Positions 20,807 to 29,075 of a stretch of 64,000 nt of DNA are shown in pieces; within the stretch, counting starts at the first letter, position 1, and each line of letters begins with the position of its first letter. The position numbers and the translations under genes are program-made. Origin of the DNA: Halanaerobiaceae bacterium (GTDB taxonomy: Bacteria; Bacillota; Halanaerobiia; Halanaerobiales; Halarsenatibacteraceae). The notes under the pieces are model-generated. The model saw nothing but the letters and a program-made list of their open reading frames with translations, was not told the origin of the DNA and did no database searches. The stretch covers positions 1-64,000 of the forward strand of contig PWEJ01000102.1 in NCBI GenBank assembly GCA_003553485.1, given 5' to 3'.

Positions 20807-20822
20807 TTTATTAGCCTGGCAT

Positions 20823-20851
20823 TTGTCAGATAGAGCAAATTACCCTATAAT
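20823..20851 (+). promoter_or_regulatory. Sigma-A promoter for recD2
   Basis: TTGTCA at 20823-20828 and TATAAT at 20846-20851 are 17 bases apart, about 38 bases before the recD2 start. Confidence 0.75.
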
Positions 20852-20888
20852 ATAAGGTAAGATATATAATAATTTAGGTTGTGATTTG

Positions 20889-23099
20889 ATGTCTCAGGAG
20901 AAAACAAAGATCAAGGGACAACTTGACCATATCACCTATACCAATGAGGATAATGGTTTTACAGTGGCCAGGATTATCTTAACTGACAGTGACGAGAAGG
21001 TTACTGTTGTGGGGAATTTGCCGGCGCCAGAGGCTGGGCAGGTAGTAGAACTCGAGGGGCAATGGACAACCCATCCCAAATATGGCCGCCAATTTGAGAT
21101 CTCTTCCTTTGATATTGCTGTGCCCACCAGTGAAGAAGGCGTAGAAAAGTACCTGGGTTCTGGCCTTATTCCTGGCATTGGCCCGGTAATGGCTGAAAGA
21201 ATTGTGGCCAAGTTTGGGGAAGAGGCCCTGGAAATTATCGATAATAATCCAGCTAAATTGAAGCAAGTCGAGGGTATTGGGGAAAAACGCTATAATCAGA
21301 TTATTGCTTCCTGGCAAAAACAGTCTGATATAAGGGAGATAATGGTTTTTTTATTATCCCAGAATATTAGCCCCACCTATGCTGCCAGAATTTATCAGGA
21401 ATATGGTCAGCAGGCTGTTCAAATAATTGAAAACAATCCTTACCAATTAGCCTCTGATATCTGGGGGATTGGTTTTAAAACTGTCGATAAAATAGCTCAG
21501 GATATGGGGATTGACAGAGAATCTCGCCAGAGAGTAAAGGCGGGATTATTATATATACTAGAAGAAAAGGTAAATGAGGGGCATGTTTATTTTCCCTATA
21601 AAGATTTGCTGGCTGAGGCTGAGGAGATATTAGAAGTTTCTAAGGAGATTGTTACAGAGGCCTTTGCCGAATTAGAGCTGGAGGATGATATCGTAGTAGA
21701 AGATTTGAATGAGGATATAATAAACTTTGAGAAAAATAATAAAGCTGTATATCTTAAACCTTTTTATATAGCAGAGAAGGGAATAAGCAAAAAACTAAAA
21801 AAGCTTAATAGTTTTAGCCAGCAGCAGCCTTTAATTTCCTGCGAAGATAAAATCGATGAGCTTACAGGAAGACTGGCCATAAATTTAGCTCCAAGGCAAA
21901 GAGAAGCTATCAAATTGGCTGTTAGAGAGAAGTTGCTGGTGATAACAGGTGGTCCAGGTACCGGTAAGACAACTATCATAAAGGCAATAATAAATATTTA
22001 TCAGGATTTGCAGAAAGAAATACTGCTGGCGGCTCCCACAGGGAGAGCTGCCAAAAAAATGTCTGAAACCACTGGTAGAGAAGCAAAAACCATCCCCCGC
22101 CTGTTAGAGTATAATTATTATCAAGGAGGTTTTCAAAGGGGTCGGGAAAAACAACTGGATGGCGATGTTTTTATCATTGATGAAGCATCTATGTTAGATA
22201 TTATTTTAATGTATAATTTGCTTAAAGCCATTCCTCAGGAGGCTGTCTTGATTTTAGTTGGTGATGTAAATCAATTGCCACCTGTTGGTGCCGGTTATGC
22301 ATTAAAGGATATTATCAATTCCCAAGAAATAGCTGTAGTTAAATTGAAAAAAATCTTTCGCCAGGCTAAAGAAAGCACTATTGTATTAAACTCCCATCGT
22401 ATAAATAAGGGACAACTACCCAGTAAGGGAACCCAAAAAGACCAGGAGCTTGATGATTATTATTTTATTGAAGAAAAAAACCAGGAAAAAATCAGTCGAC
22501 TAATAAATAAACTTGTTAAAGAAAGGATACCGACCAGGTTTTCCCTGGATCCTATAGAAGATGTGCAGGTTTTATCTCCCTTACGCCAGGGGAAGCTAGG
22601 CATTAACAGTCTTAATCAGAGTTTGCAGCAATCCTTAAATCCCAGGGCAGGGAAGGATAAGGAAAAGGGCCTTCAGCATGCCGGTCGGACTTTTTTTCCT
22701 GGAGACAAAGTGATGCAGATTAAAAATAATTATGAACTAGAGGTTTTCAATGGAGATATTGGCCGAGTTCAGGCTTTAGACCGGGAAAAGGGGAAAATGC
22801 TGGTTAATTATTCCAGCGAACTGTTAAAATATGATAAAAAGGACCTTAAAGAATTAGAACTGGCTTATGCAATAACAGTTCATAAATCTCAGGGTTCAGA
22901 GTATCCAGCCATTATCTTTCCTCTGGTGACCTCACATTATATCATGCTGCAGCGCAATCTCCTTTATACTGCCCTGACCAGAGGAAAAGAACTGGCCATA
23001 ATAATTGGGGAATACAAAGCGATGGCAATAGCTGTTAATAATGATAAGGTTGAGGAACGATTTTCGCTCCTGGAAAGGAGATTAAAAGAAAAAAGTTAA
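20889..23099 (+). CDS. recD2: RecD2-type DNA helicase
   Basis: This 736-residue SF1B helicase acts 5'-3' and, in Firmicutes without RecBC, serves in recombination and fork repair. An OB-like N-terminal part is followed by helix-hairpin-helix segments (LIPGIGPVMAERIVAKFG; VEGIGEKRYNQIIASW; DIWGIGFKTVDKIAQDMG) typical of RecD2. The motor has Walker A GGPGTGKTTI near residue 354, DEASMLD (motif II), VGDVNQLPPVGAG (motif III) and the late YAITVHKSQGSEYPAIIFPL and LLYTALTRGKELAI motifs. The stop codon lies inside the stem of the downstream terminator. Confidence 0.95.
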   Translation: MSQEKTKIKGQLDHITYTNEDNGFTVARIILTDSDEKVTVVGNLPAPEAGQVVELEGQWTTHPKYGRQFEISSFDIAVPTSEEGVEKYLGSGLIPGIGPVMAERIVAKFGEEALEIIDNNPAKLKQVEGIGEKRYNQIIASWQKQSDIREIMVFLLSQNISPTYAARIYQEYGQQAVQIIENNPYQLASDIWGIGFKTVDKIAQDMGIDRESRQRVKAGLLYILEEKVNEGHVYFPYKDLLAEAEEILEVSKEIVTEAFAELELEDDIVVEDLNEDIINFEKNNKAVYLKPFYIAEKGISKKLKKLNSFSQQQPLISCEDKIDELTGRLAINLAPRQREAIKLAVREKLLVITGGPGTGKTTIIKAIINIYQDLQKEILLAAPTGRAAKKMSETTGREAKTIPRLLEYNYYQGGFQRGREKQLDGDVFIIDEASMLDIILMYNLLKAIPQEAVLILVGDVNQLPPVGAGYALKDIINSQEIAVVKLKKIFRQAKESTIVLNSHRINKGQLPSKGTQKDQELDDYYFIEEKNQEKISRLINKLVKERIPTRFSLDPIEDVQVLSPLRQGKLGINSLNQSLQQSLNPRAGKDKEKGLQHAGRTFFPGDKVMQIKNNYELEVFNGDIGRVQALDREKGKMLVNYSSELLKYDKKDLKELELAYAITVHKSQGSEYPAIIFPLVTSHYIMLQRNLLYTALTRGKELAIIIGEYKAMAIAVNNDKVEERFSLLERRLKEKS

Positions 23100-23127
23100 C
23101 CTGTAAAGAAAACAGGTTAACTTTTTT
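23095..23127 (+). terminator. Intrinsic terminator after recD2
   Basis: A perfect 10-bp stem GTTAACCTGT / ACAGGTTAAC with a 7-base loop is followed by six T. The recD2 stop codon is embedded in the left arm. Confidence 0.93.
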
Positions 23128-23170
23128 GCAGGCAGTATTAAATTTTACTAGACAAACTGCTGAAAGTTGA

Positions 23171-23371
23171 TTAAAGGATGACTTGAGGTTTGGGAAGTTC
23201 AAAGGTTAGGGCCAGGCTCTCTAAAACATCCTCTTCCAATCCAAAATCATCAATAGGATCTTCTTCAAACTCATCAAAGTCCTCTTCATCTGGTACTCCA
23301 CAGGCAGCAGCTGCGAAAATAACCAGCGTCAAAACTAAAGCCAGGGCTATAAATTTTGTATATTTTCTCAC
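23171..23371 (-). CDS. Small acidic putative lipoprotein
   Basis: A 66-residue protein starts at a GTG with AGGAGGTG 8 bases upstream. It has a basic lead (RKYTKF), a hydrophobic stretch (IALALVLTLVIFAAAAC) ending in a possible lipobox Cys, then a very acidic tail rich in Asp/Glu (PDEEDFDEFEEDPIDDFGLEEDVL). The Cys and preceding Ala residues suggest export and lipid attachment, although AAAC is a weak lipobox. No family is recognised. It lies alone, convergent with recD2 and divergent from the flavin-reductase gene. Confidence 0.65.
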   Translation of the reverse strand: MRKYTKFIALALVLTLVIFAAAACGVPDEEDFDEFEEDPIDDFGLEEDVLESLALTFELPKPQVIL

Positions 23372-23517
23372 TATTGACACCTCCTCATGTTTTGATGTAT
23401 CTTTGATATTTAAATTTATTATACCTAAATTATATCCTAAAATTTTGAGGTATTTATGGAGAAATAGTAAAAAAATTATGTGATATGCCACTTTTTATTT
23501 CTTAAGGAGGGTTTTTA

Positions 23518-24024
23518 ATGAAAAAGATTGCTTACGATGATTGTTTTTCAGAGTTCACCACCTCTTTAGCTGATGGGGGAGCTTTTTTAACGGTGAAAAG
23601 CAAAGATGGATTAAACACGATGACCATTGGCTGGGCAACTATTGGTATTAGCTGGAGTATACCAGTTTTAGCTGTCCTGGTTAGGAAATCTCGCTTTACC
23701 TACCAATTGATAGAAAGAGCAGCTGACTTTACCGTCAGTGTTCCCTTTGCTGATCGCTTTAAAGAAGAGCTGGCTTTTTGTGGTAGTGAGTCCGGTCGTG
23801 ATTACAATAAATTTAAAGAGTGTGATTTGCAGACAACACCAGCTCTGGAGGTGGAAACACCGATAATTAAAGGCTGCCAGCTTTTTTATGAATGCGAAAT
23901 CAAATATCAACAGGCCATGGAGGCTAAAAATATCACTGAAGCTGAAATAACAAAATGCTATCCAGAATCTGATCTCCACACTATTTATTACGGCAAGATA
24001 GTTGCAAGTTATTTAGCTGATTAA
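23518..24024 (+). CDS. Flavin reductase-like, FMN-binding protein
   Basis: This 168-residue protein has the split-barrel flavin reductase fold signature: LADGGAFLTVKSKDGLNTMTIGWATIGISWSIPVLAVLVRKSRFTYQLIERAADFTVSVP. Such proteins bind FMN and reduce it or act as small oxidoreductases in anaerobes. The segment GSESGRDYNKFKECDLQT and the C-terminal YYGKIVASYL are also typical. A TTAAGGAGGGTTTTT ribosome site precedes the ATG. It is monocistronic, in front of the metal-efflux operon promoter. Physiological substrate is unknown. Confidence 0.87.
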   Translation: MKKIAYDDCFSEFTTSLADGGAFLTVKSKDGLNTMTIGWATIGISWSIPVLAVLVRKSRFTYQLIERAADFTVSVPFADRFKEELAFCGSESGRDYNKFKECDLQTTPALEVETPIIKGCQLFYECEIKYQQAMEAKNITEAEITKCYPESDLHTIYYGKIVASYLAD

Positions 24025-24045
24025 TCATGATTGCTAAAAAGGGGG

Positions 24046-24074
24046 TTGACTAAGGAAGCCAGTTTTTATATACT
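24046..24074 (+). promoter_or_regulatory. Promoter of the metal-efflux operon
   Basis: TTGACT at 24046-24051 and TATACT at 24069-24074 are spaced 17 bases. The -10 hexamer lies inside the left arm of the palindrome at 24067-24106, so repressor binding would block polymerase. Confidence 0.85.
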
Positions 24075-24106
24075 ATAGTTGAACAGTTATTCAAATATAG
24101 TATATA
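24067..24106 (+). promoter_or_regulatory. ArsR/CadC-type operator, 40-bp palindrome
   Basis: The arms TATATACTATA (24067-24077) and TATAGTATATA (24096-24106) are perfect inverted repeats. The core TTGAA (24079-24083) and TTCAA (24090-24094) shares the same symmetry centre. TGAACA...TTCA with flanking AT-rich arms resembles SmtB/CadC operators. The repressor is probably the ArsR-family protein encoded at the end of this operon; metal binding would release it. Confidence 0.82.
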
Positions 24107-24119
24107 AAAGGTGATAAAA

Positions 24120-26051
24120 GTGGCCAAAAATGCATCCAGTGCTAGTCTAGGCAAAAATCTGCTAACTGATCTCGATTCTTTTAAGGCTTTGGAGATTTTA
24201 TTAGCATTGTTTCTCTTCAGCTTGAGCCTATTATCTATATATTGGCTGGAGATATTTTCGGAAAATCTAAGTTTGATTTTTTTCTTGCTGGCTTATTTAC
24301 TTACTGGCTGGAGAATTGTCTTAAAAGCCGGTCAGAATATCTTAAAGGGTACCCTCTTTGATGAAAACTTTTTAATGACTGTTGCCACCCTGGGGGCCTT
24401 TGCTATTGGTGAGGCACCAGAAGCTGTTGCTGTGATGCTTTTTTACCGGATTGGTGAATATTTTCAGGATAGTGCAGTCTCCTATTCGCAAAAATCCATT
24501 AAAGAGCTTCTTTCTTTAAACCCCGATAAGGCAAAGGTGAAAGTAGGGGGCCAAATTGCAGAAAAAAATGTTGCTGACCTGCAAAAGGGTGATGTTGTGA
24601 TAGTAAGTAGAGGTGAAAGAATACCTGCTGATGGAAGAGTGAAGAAAGGCCGAGCTAATCTTGACACCTCAGCTTTGACGGGAGAGAGTGAACCCCAACC
24701 AGTTATTAAGGGGAATGACGTTAAGGCTGGGATGCTCAATTTAGATGGGGCTTTAGAGATAGAGATCAGTCATCCTGCTAAAGAATCAGCAATAGCTAAA
24801 ATTATAAATTTGGTAGAAGAAGCTACAGCCAGGCAGGGCAAAACAGAAAAATTCATCAGCAGAGTGGCCGGTTATTATACACCAATAGTGGTGGGAATGG
24901 CAGTGCTCATAGCCACGTTTCCTCCTTTAATTTTAGGAGCATCCTGGCAGCAATGGGTATATCGGGCCTTGATTTTTCTAGTTATCTCCTGCCCCTGCGC
25001 CTTAGTGATATCAATTCCCTTGAGTTTCTTTGCCGGTCTAGCCTCTTTAGCACGACAGGGTATTTTATTTAATGGTAGTGAATTTATTGAAAAATTGGCT
25101 GAGATAAAAAATGTTATTTATGATAAGACAGGTACTCTGACTGAAGGAGAGATGAAACTAAGGGAGGTAAACATCGTAAATGATTATGATAAAGATGAAA
25201 TCTTAAAATTGGTATTGGCAGCTGAACAATATTCCAACCACCCTTTAGCTAAAGCTCTATGGGAAGATAAAGATTTAAAGGGAAAATTTAAGGACTTACC
25301 AGAGGTTAATCATATTGAGGAAAAACCAGGTCAGGGTCTGGTGGCCACCTTTGATAATAAAAAATTAAAGATTGGTAATAGAAAGTGGTTGGAGGAAGAT
25401 TTAGGACTAAATTTTCCGGCAGACCAATCGTCAGGCGCCCAAATATTAGTAGCTATAGCAGAAGAACCGGCAGCAGTATTGAGCTTTAGTGATACTATTC
25501 GTAGAGGAATGAAAGAGCTTATAGTTGATCTTAAGAGTGCGGGAATAATAGAACAACTTATTTTAAGTGGGGATAAAGAAAAGACGGTGGATAAGGTGGC
25601 TGAGAATTTAGGCATATCCTATCAGGCCGATTTATTACCAGAGGATAAAATGACGCTCTTAGAAAAATTTTTAGAGGATAAAAGCGGCAAAACAGCTTAT
25701 CTAGGCGATGGCATCAATGATGCTCCGGCTTTAGCCAGAGCTGACGTAGGTATTGCAATGGGAGGAATGGGCTCTGATATTGCTTTAGAGTCTGCCGAAG
25801 TTGTGATTATGAATGATGACCCCCGGCGGTTATTGACAGGTCTGCAAATATCCAGGACCACGATGAAAATTGTCTGGCAAAATATTATTTTAGCTTTAGG
25901 CATTAAGGTGCTTATCATGCTCACAGGCTTAATGGGAGTTACTAATTTATGGCTGGCTGTCTTTGCTGATGTCGGTGTTACTATTTTAGCTGTATTAAAC
26001 TCTTTAAGAATTATCTGGAAATATCGTGGTAAGGAGGATCATGATGAATAA
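24120..26051 (+). CDS. Heavy-metal translocating P1B-type ATPase (Zn/Cd/Pb exporter)
   Basis: This ATP-driven exporter of soft divalent metals has about 643 residues. Visible parts are hydrophobic lead helices, the A-domain TGESEPQ loop, the transmembrane CPC motif (SCPCAL, about 291-293), phosphorylation site DKTGT (Asp about 335), the HP motif in SNHPLAKAL, and GDGINDAPALARADVGIAMG. The CPC plus the late GSDIALESAEVVIM region fits the Zn/Cd/Pb subgroup. There is no N-terminal heavy-metal (GMTCxxC) domain. The GTG at 24120 is chosen because AAAGGTGA lies 6 bases upstream and contains the alternative GTG at 24111. It overlaps the repressor gene by 11 bases. Confidence 0.93.
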   Translation: MAKNASSASLGKNLLTDLDSFKALEILLALFLFSLSLLSIYWLEIFSENLSLIFFLLAYLLTGWRIVLKAGQNILKGTLFDENFLMTVATLGAFAIGEAPEAVAVMLFYRIGEYFQDSAVSYSQKSIKELLSLNPDKAKVKVGGQIAEKNVADLQKGDVVIVSRGERIPADGRVKKGRANLDTSALTGESEPQPVIKGNDVKAGMLNLDGALEIEISHPAKESAIAKIINLVEEATARQGKTEKFISRVAGYYTPIVVGMAVLIATFPPLILGASWQQWVYRALIFLVISCPCALVISIPLSFFAGLASLARQGILFNGSEFIEKLAEIKNVIYDKTGTLTEGEMKLREVNIVNDYDKDEILKLVLAAEQYSNHPLAKALWEDKDLKGKFKDLPEVNHIEEKPGQGLVATFDNKKLKIGNRKWLEEDLGLNFPADQSSGAQILVAIAEEPAAVLSFSDTIRRGMKELIVDLKSAGIIEQLILSGDKEKTVDKVAENLGISYQADLLPEDKMTLLEKFLEDKSGKTAYLGDGINDAPALARADVGIAMGGMGSDIALESAEVVIMNDDPRRLLTGLQISRTTMKIVWQNIILALGIKVLIMLTGLMGVTNLWLAVFADVGVTILAVLNSLRIIWKYRGKEDHDE

Positions 26052-26448
26052 TTCCAGGGAAATACAGGAAAAAAAAAGAGAAGAGAGACAGCAAAATGAC
26101 TGTGCAGTCTGTGAAATTTATAATCCCCATGAAAAAATTATTGAATTACTGAAAAATAAAGATTTAAATGAGGAGAAAACGAAAAGGCTGGCCGATCTTT
26201 TTCAGGTTTTGTCAGATCCAACTCGTCTAAAAATTATCAACGCCTTAAGGCAACAGGAGCTGTGTGTCTGTGATATTCAAGAAATTTTACAAATGAGCGC
26301 ATCGGCAGTATCTCATCAACTAAGGGTTTTACGCAATTTTAATCTGGTGAAATACAGGAAAGAAGGCCGGCAAGCTTTTTATTCTATAGCTGACCAGCAT
26401 GTAATCTCTCTCTTTTGTCAGGGTCTAGAACATGTTATGGAAGATTAA
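26041..26448 (+). CDS. ArsR/SmtB-family metal repressor, CadC-like
   Basis: This 135-residue winged-helix repressor probably senses Cd, Pb or Zn. Two metal sites are complete by sequence. The alpha-3N type site is Cys21 and Cys24 (DCAVC) with Cys75 and Cys77 (ELCVC). The alpha-5 type site is Asp118, His120, His131 and Glu134 in the exact D-x-H-10x-H-2x-E spacing. The DNA-recognition helix region is MSASAVSHQLRVLRNFNLV. The ATG at 26041 has TAAGGAGGATC upstream, inside the ATPase gene. It should bind the palindrome at 24067-24106 and thus autoregulate. Confidence 0.93.
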   Translation: MMNNSREIQEKKREERQQNDCAVCEIYNPHEKIIELLKNKDLNEEKTKRLADLFQVLSDPTRLKIINALRQQELCVCDIQEILQMSASAVSHQLRVLRNFNLVKYRKEGRQAFYSIADQHVISLFCQGLEHVMED

Positions 26449-26568
26449 TTGAGTTTTCAGGCAGGAATTCCCCTGATCTTTTCGAACTATATAATATAAA
26501 GTATTTAGCCGAAAAGAATTTAGGGTTTAATTCTTTTATCTAATTATTAAAATGGGATGTGAAATTTC

Positions 26569-27273
26569 ATGAAAATACTTCCAGCTTTGTATCTAAAAGA
26601 AGGAAAAGCTGTTTTATTAAAAAATGGCAATTTAGATGATTTTGAAGTTATTTCTGAGGATCCCTTAGAGTTGGCCAGGGATTTTAGCGAGCAAGGGGCC
26701 AGCACTATACATCTCGTTGATCTCGATGGAGCTCAGCAAGGTGGACCTCGGAACCAATGTGAAGTCCAGCAAATTTTGAGCAAGACTGATCTGGCCGTCC
26801 AGGTAGGTGGGGGTATCAGGGATATTGTTGTTGCCCGAAATTACCTCCATGCTGGAGCTGAGGCCGTTGTGGTTAGCACTGCTGCCGTAACCAATCCCTA
26901 TTTTGTGGAAGAATTACTGAGTACCTTCGGCCAGGAAGCGGTGATAGTATCACTGGATGTAAGAGATGATAAAATAGTTATATCTGGTTGGGAAGAAGAG
27001 TCAGGACTGGGAGTTCACTCCACTCTGGCTAAGTTTATTGACAAAGGGGCTACTAGATTTGTTTATACCGATGTAGGTGGCGATAACCTTATTGAAGGCC
27101 TTGAAGCAAGAAATCTAAAAGCCTTTACCAGACAAAATATTGAAGTTACTATTTCGGGCAGGATTTCCAGCAAGGAAGAAATAGCAGAGTTTGCTAAAAA
27201 AGGTGTCGATAGAATTATTTTAGATTATTCTCTTTATAATAATGAAATCAAGTTAGAAAAAGTTCTGCAATGA
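26569..27273 (+). CDS. HisA-like (beta-alpha)8 barrel protein lacking the first catalytic Asp
   Basis: This 234-residue protein aligns along its length with HisA (ProFAR isomerase of histidine synthesis). Phosphate-binding VQVGGGIRD and the SLDVRDD segment (catalytic Asp about 130) are present, and YTDVGGD keeps the Thr-Asp. However, the HisA general base in PAIDL is replaced: the start reads MKILPALYL with Tyr8. The second phosphate loop reads SGRIS instead of SGGIS. It is alone, not in a his operon. It could be a divergent HisA, a repurposed paralogue, or inactive. A GGGATGTGA ribosome site precedes the ATG. Confidence 0.7.
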   Translation: MKILPALYLKEGKAVLLKNGNLDDFEVISEDPLELARDFSEQGASTIHLVDLDGAQQGGPRNQCEVQQILSKTDLAVQVGGGIRDIVVARNYLHAGAEAVVVSTAAVTNPYFVEELLSTFGQEAVIVSLDVRDDKIVISGWEEESGLGVHSTLAKFIDKGATRFVYTDVGGDNLIEGLEARNLKAFTRQNIEVTISGRISSKEEIAEFAKKGVDRIILDYSLYNNEIKLEKVLQ

Positions 27274-27301
27274 GAACAAAGTTGATTGGATTAATTTAAA
27301 A

Positions 27302-27330
27302 CCCCGGGATTAGATTTGTTTTTCCCGGGC
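27302..27330. terminator. GC-rich hairpin after the HisA-like gene
   Basis: CCCGGGA (27303-27309) and TCCCGGG (27323-27329) form a strong stem with a 13-base loop. The + strand lacks a clean T run after it, so it may be a weak terminator or insulator before the iron operon promoter. Confidence 0.55.
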
Positions 27331-27338
27331 TAAAATTC

Positions 27339-27367
27339 TTGCAGAAAATAAAGAGATATGCTATAAT
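27339..27367 (+). promoter_or_regulatory. Promoter of the iron-uptake operon
   Basis: TTGCAG at 27339-27344 and TATAAT at 27362-27367 are 17 bases apart. A second possible promoter (TTGTTA near 27395, TATATG near 27419) would overlap the Fur-like box. Confidence 0.7.
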
Positions 27368-27421
27368 TTTTCTAGGTTGATATTTTACAGTGAATTGTTA
27401 CAATAATTTTTTTAATAATAT

Positions 27422-27438
27422 ATGAAAATGATTTTCAT
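27422..27438 (+). promoter_or_regulatory. Fur-family operator
   Basis: ATGAAAATGATTTTCAT is a perfect inverted repeat about a central base. Its core TGAAAAT-G-ATTTTCA fits the 7-1-7 Fur box TGATAAT-N-ATTATCA with one mismatch per arm. It lies 22 bases before the first start codon of the operon that ends in feoA-feoB, so iron-dependent repression is expected. Confidence 0.85.
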
Positions 27439-27460
27439 TTGAATTGTGCAGGTGAAAAAG

Positions 27461-28048
27461 TTGCAAATAATTAGACCTTTAATCCAAAAATGGGAAAACC
27501 TTTGTCAGGGCAATAAATTTCTTTTTTTTCTCTATGCTAAACCTTACCGCAAAGCTGTGGCTCGAGAAGCTGAGTTAGCTAATATTACCAGCACTGATAA
27601 AGTATTAAATATAGGCTGTGGCGCTCTTCCCTTTACGGCCTATTATTTACAGAAAATTACCCGGGCTAAAGTTATTGCTATTGATAATGATAGGTCAGCA
27701 GTAGAGCAGGCTGCTATCTTGCTCTCTGATTTAGAGTTAAAAAATAATATTGAGTTAAAAACAATGACAGGAACAGAGGCCGTTACTAATCTGGATTATA
27801 ATGTAGTGGTAGCAGCCTTACAAACTGCTAATAAAGAAAAAATATTAGCCAGGATCTCTGAGACTAAAACCAATGATAATTGGAAATTTGTTCTACGGGA
27901 GCCCCGGGAAAGAGTTGCTGGACAGTATGATTCCTTATCTTCAGATATCCCCTATGCTGACCAGGCTAAACAATATTTCCCGACCTTTTCCAAATCAGTG
28001 ATGCTAACGGCCAATTCTTTATCAAAAGCAGTGATCAGCGATGTTTAA
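27461..28048 (+). CDS. SAM-dependent methyltransferase-fold protein, nicotianamine-synthase-like
   Basis: A small Rossmann protein of about 195 residues. The SAM loop reads VLNIGCGALPFTAYYL (about 48-63), followed by AIDNDRSAVEQAA, DYNVVVAALQTANKEKIL and LREPRERVAGQYD. The order and spacing resemble plant and archaeal nicotianamine synthases (GxGxLPxT; FDID.xAN.xA; D-V-V-hydrophobic-AAL; LRxAxG). Nicotianamine-type enzymes join aminobutyrate units from SAM to make metal chelators. The Fur box and downstream feoAB fit a metallophore role, but an ordinary methyltransferase is possible. The TTG at 27461 has AGGTGA just upstream; the GTG at 27446 is an alternative. Confidence 0.6.
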   Translation: MQIIRPLIQKWENLCQGNKFLFFLYAKPYRKAVAREAELANITSTDKVLNIGCGALPFTAYYLQKITRAKVIAIDNDRSAVEQAAILLSDLELKNNIELKTMTGTEAVTNLDYNVVVAALQTANKEKILARISETKTNDNWKFVLREPRERVAGQYDSLSSDIPYADQAKQYFPTFSKSVMLTANSLSKAVISDV

Positions 28049-29015
28049 AGGTAAGAAAAAATACTTTACTATTTTAGTTATGACTTTGCTCCTAGGGGCT
28101 ATCTTAAGAGCTAGAGATGAACTTTTTCAAGCGCTCTCCCATTTAACTCTGGAGGTTTTTTTACTCCTCGTAATTTTACAGCTGACGACCTTGCTGACCG
28201 TTGCCTGGCAATGGAAATATATCATTGAGAAGGGGCATTTTGCAAAAGTTTCTTTCCAGGAAATTGTTAAGATTAATTTAGGGGCAAAATTCATTGAAAG
28301 TATCACCCCTTCGACCAAACTGGGTGGTGAGTCAGCTAAATTTTACTTATTAAATAAAATAAGTAATATTTCGGCAGTGAATTCTGTGGCTGTGATGAGT
28401 CTGCAAAAAGTAACCACTTTTTCTGCTTTAATTATAATAGTTCTACCCTTTATATCCTATTGGCCCCGGGAACAGGAAATATTTTCTAGTATATCTCCTG
28501 TTAAGGCAATTAATTCCTATTCACCTGAAATTATTATAATCATTATACTAATTATCGTCACTATGATTGTAGGAGGCAAAAAAAGTGAAATTGATTTTTC
28601 CCCTGTATTACTCAAGGTGAAAGATTTTTTTCAGGAACTGGGGGAAGTATTAGTTGATAAAGGAAAGCCCAAAATAATAATTAAAGCTTCTTTGATTGCA
28701 GGTTTATATTGGCTATTATATCCTGTTAAAACTTATTTAGTAGCACATTTTACCTTTGGTAATATTACTATAGGATTGGCAATAGCAGCGACATTACTTG
28801 CCTATATAGTTAGCACTTTACCTTTAATGCCAGGTGGTTTAGGAACTTTTGAAGGAACAATGGCCCTGGTTTTGATGGGCGCCGGTTTTACTTTTAATGA
28901 GGGTTTATTGGTAGCCCTGCTCCTTAGAGTAATCACCTTCTGGTTTCCTTTAATATTATCTGCCATAATCACCTTGAAATTATCCAATGAAGTTTTACAG
29001 CTAAGAGAAGATTGA
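28041..29015 (+). CDS. UPF0104/MprF-like flippase-domain membrane protein
   Basis: This 324-residue protein has about eight hydrophobic helices and the lysylphosphatidylglycerol-synthase transmembrane-domain (UPF0104) signature: VFLLLVILQLTTLLTVAWQW near the start, LGAKFIESITPSTKLGGESAKFYLL, and the late STLPLMPGGLGTFEGTMALVLMGAGF. The family includes flippase modules of MprF but most members are uncharacterised. It overlaps the upstream NAS-like gene by 8 bases, so the two are translationally coupled. In this setting it may move the product of that gene or its metal complex (inference). Confidence 0.82.
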   Translation: MFKGKKKYFTILVMTLLLGAILRARDELFQALSHLTLEVFLLLVILQLTTLLTVAWQWKYIIEKGHFAKVSFQEIVKINLGAKFIESITPSTKLGGESAKFYLLNKISNISAVNSVAVMSLQKVTTFSALIIIVLPFISYWPREQEIFSSISPVKAINSYSPEIIIIIILIIVTMIVGGKKSEIDFSPVLLKVKDFFQELGEVLVDKGKPKIIIKASLIAGLYWLLYPVKTYLVAHFTFGNITIGLAIAATLLAYIVSTLPLMPGGLGTFEGTMALVLMGAGFTFNEGLLVALLLRVITFWFPLILSAIITLKLSNEVLQLRED

Positions 29016-29075
29016 AATTGCTATATTTATATTTAATAAGTTTAAGTTCGTATACCGCAATATGGAGGGTTTTAT

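Noticed and set aside
23190-23483. Ser-rich frame opposite the small lipoprotein
   Set aside because: The - strand gene has a strong ribosome site, an export signal and typical composition; the + frame is its shadow.
26569-27273. Annotation as ordinary hisA
   Set aside because: The first catalytic Asp is Tyr and no his operon is near, so only a HisA-like call is made.
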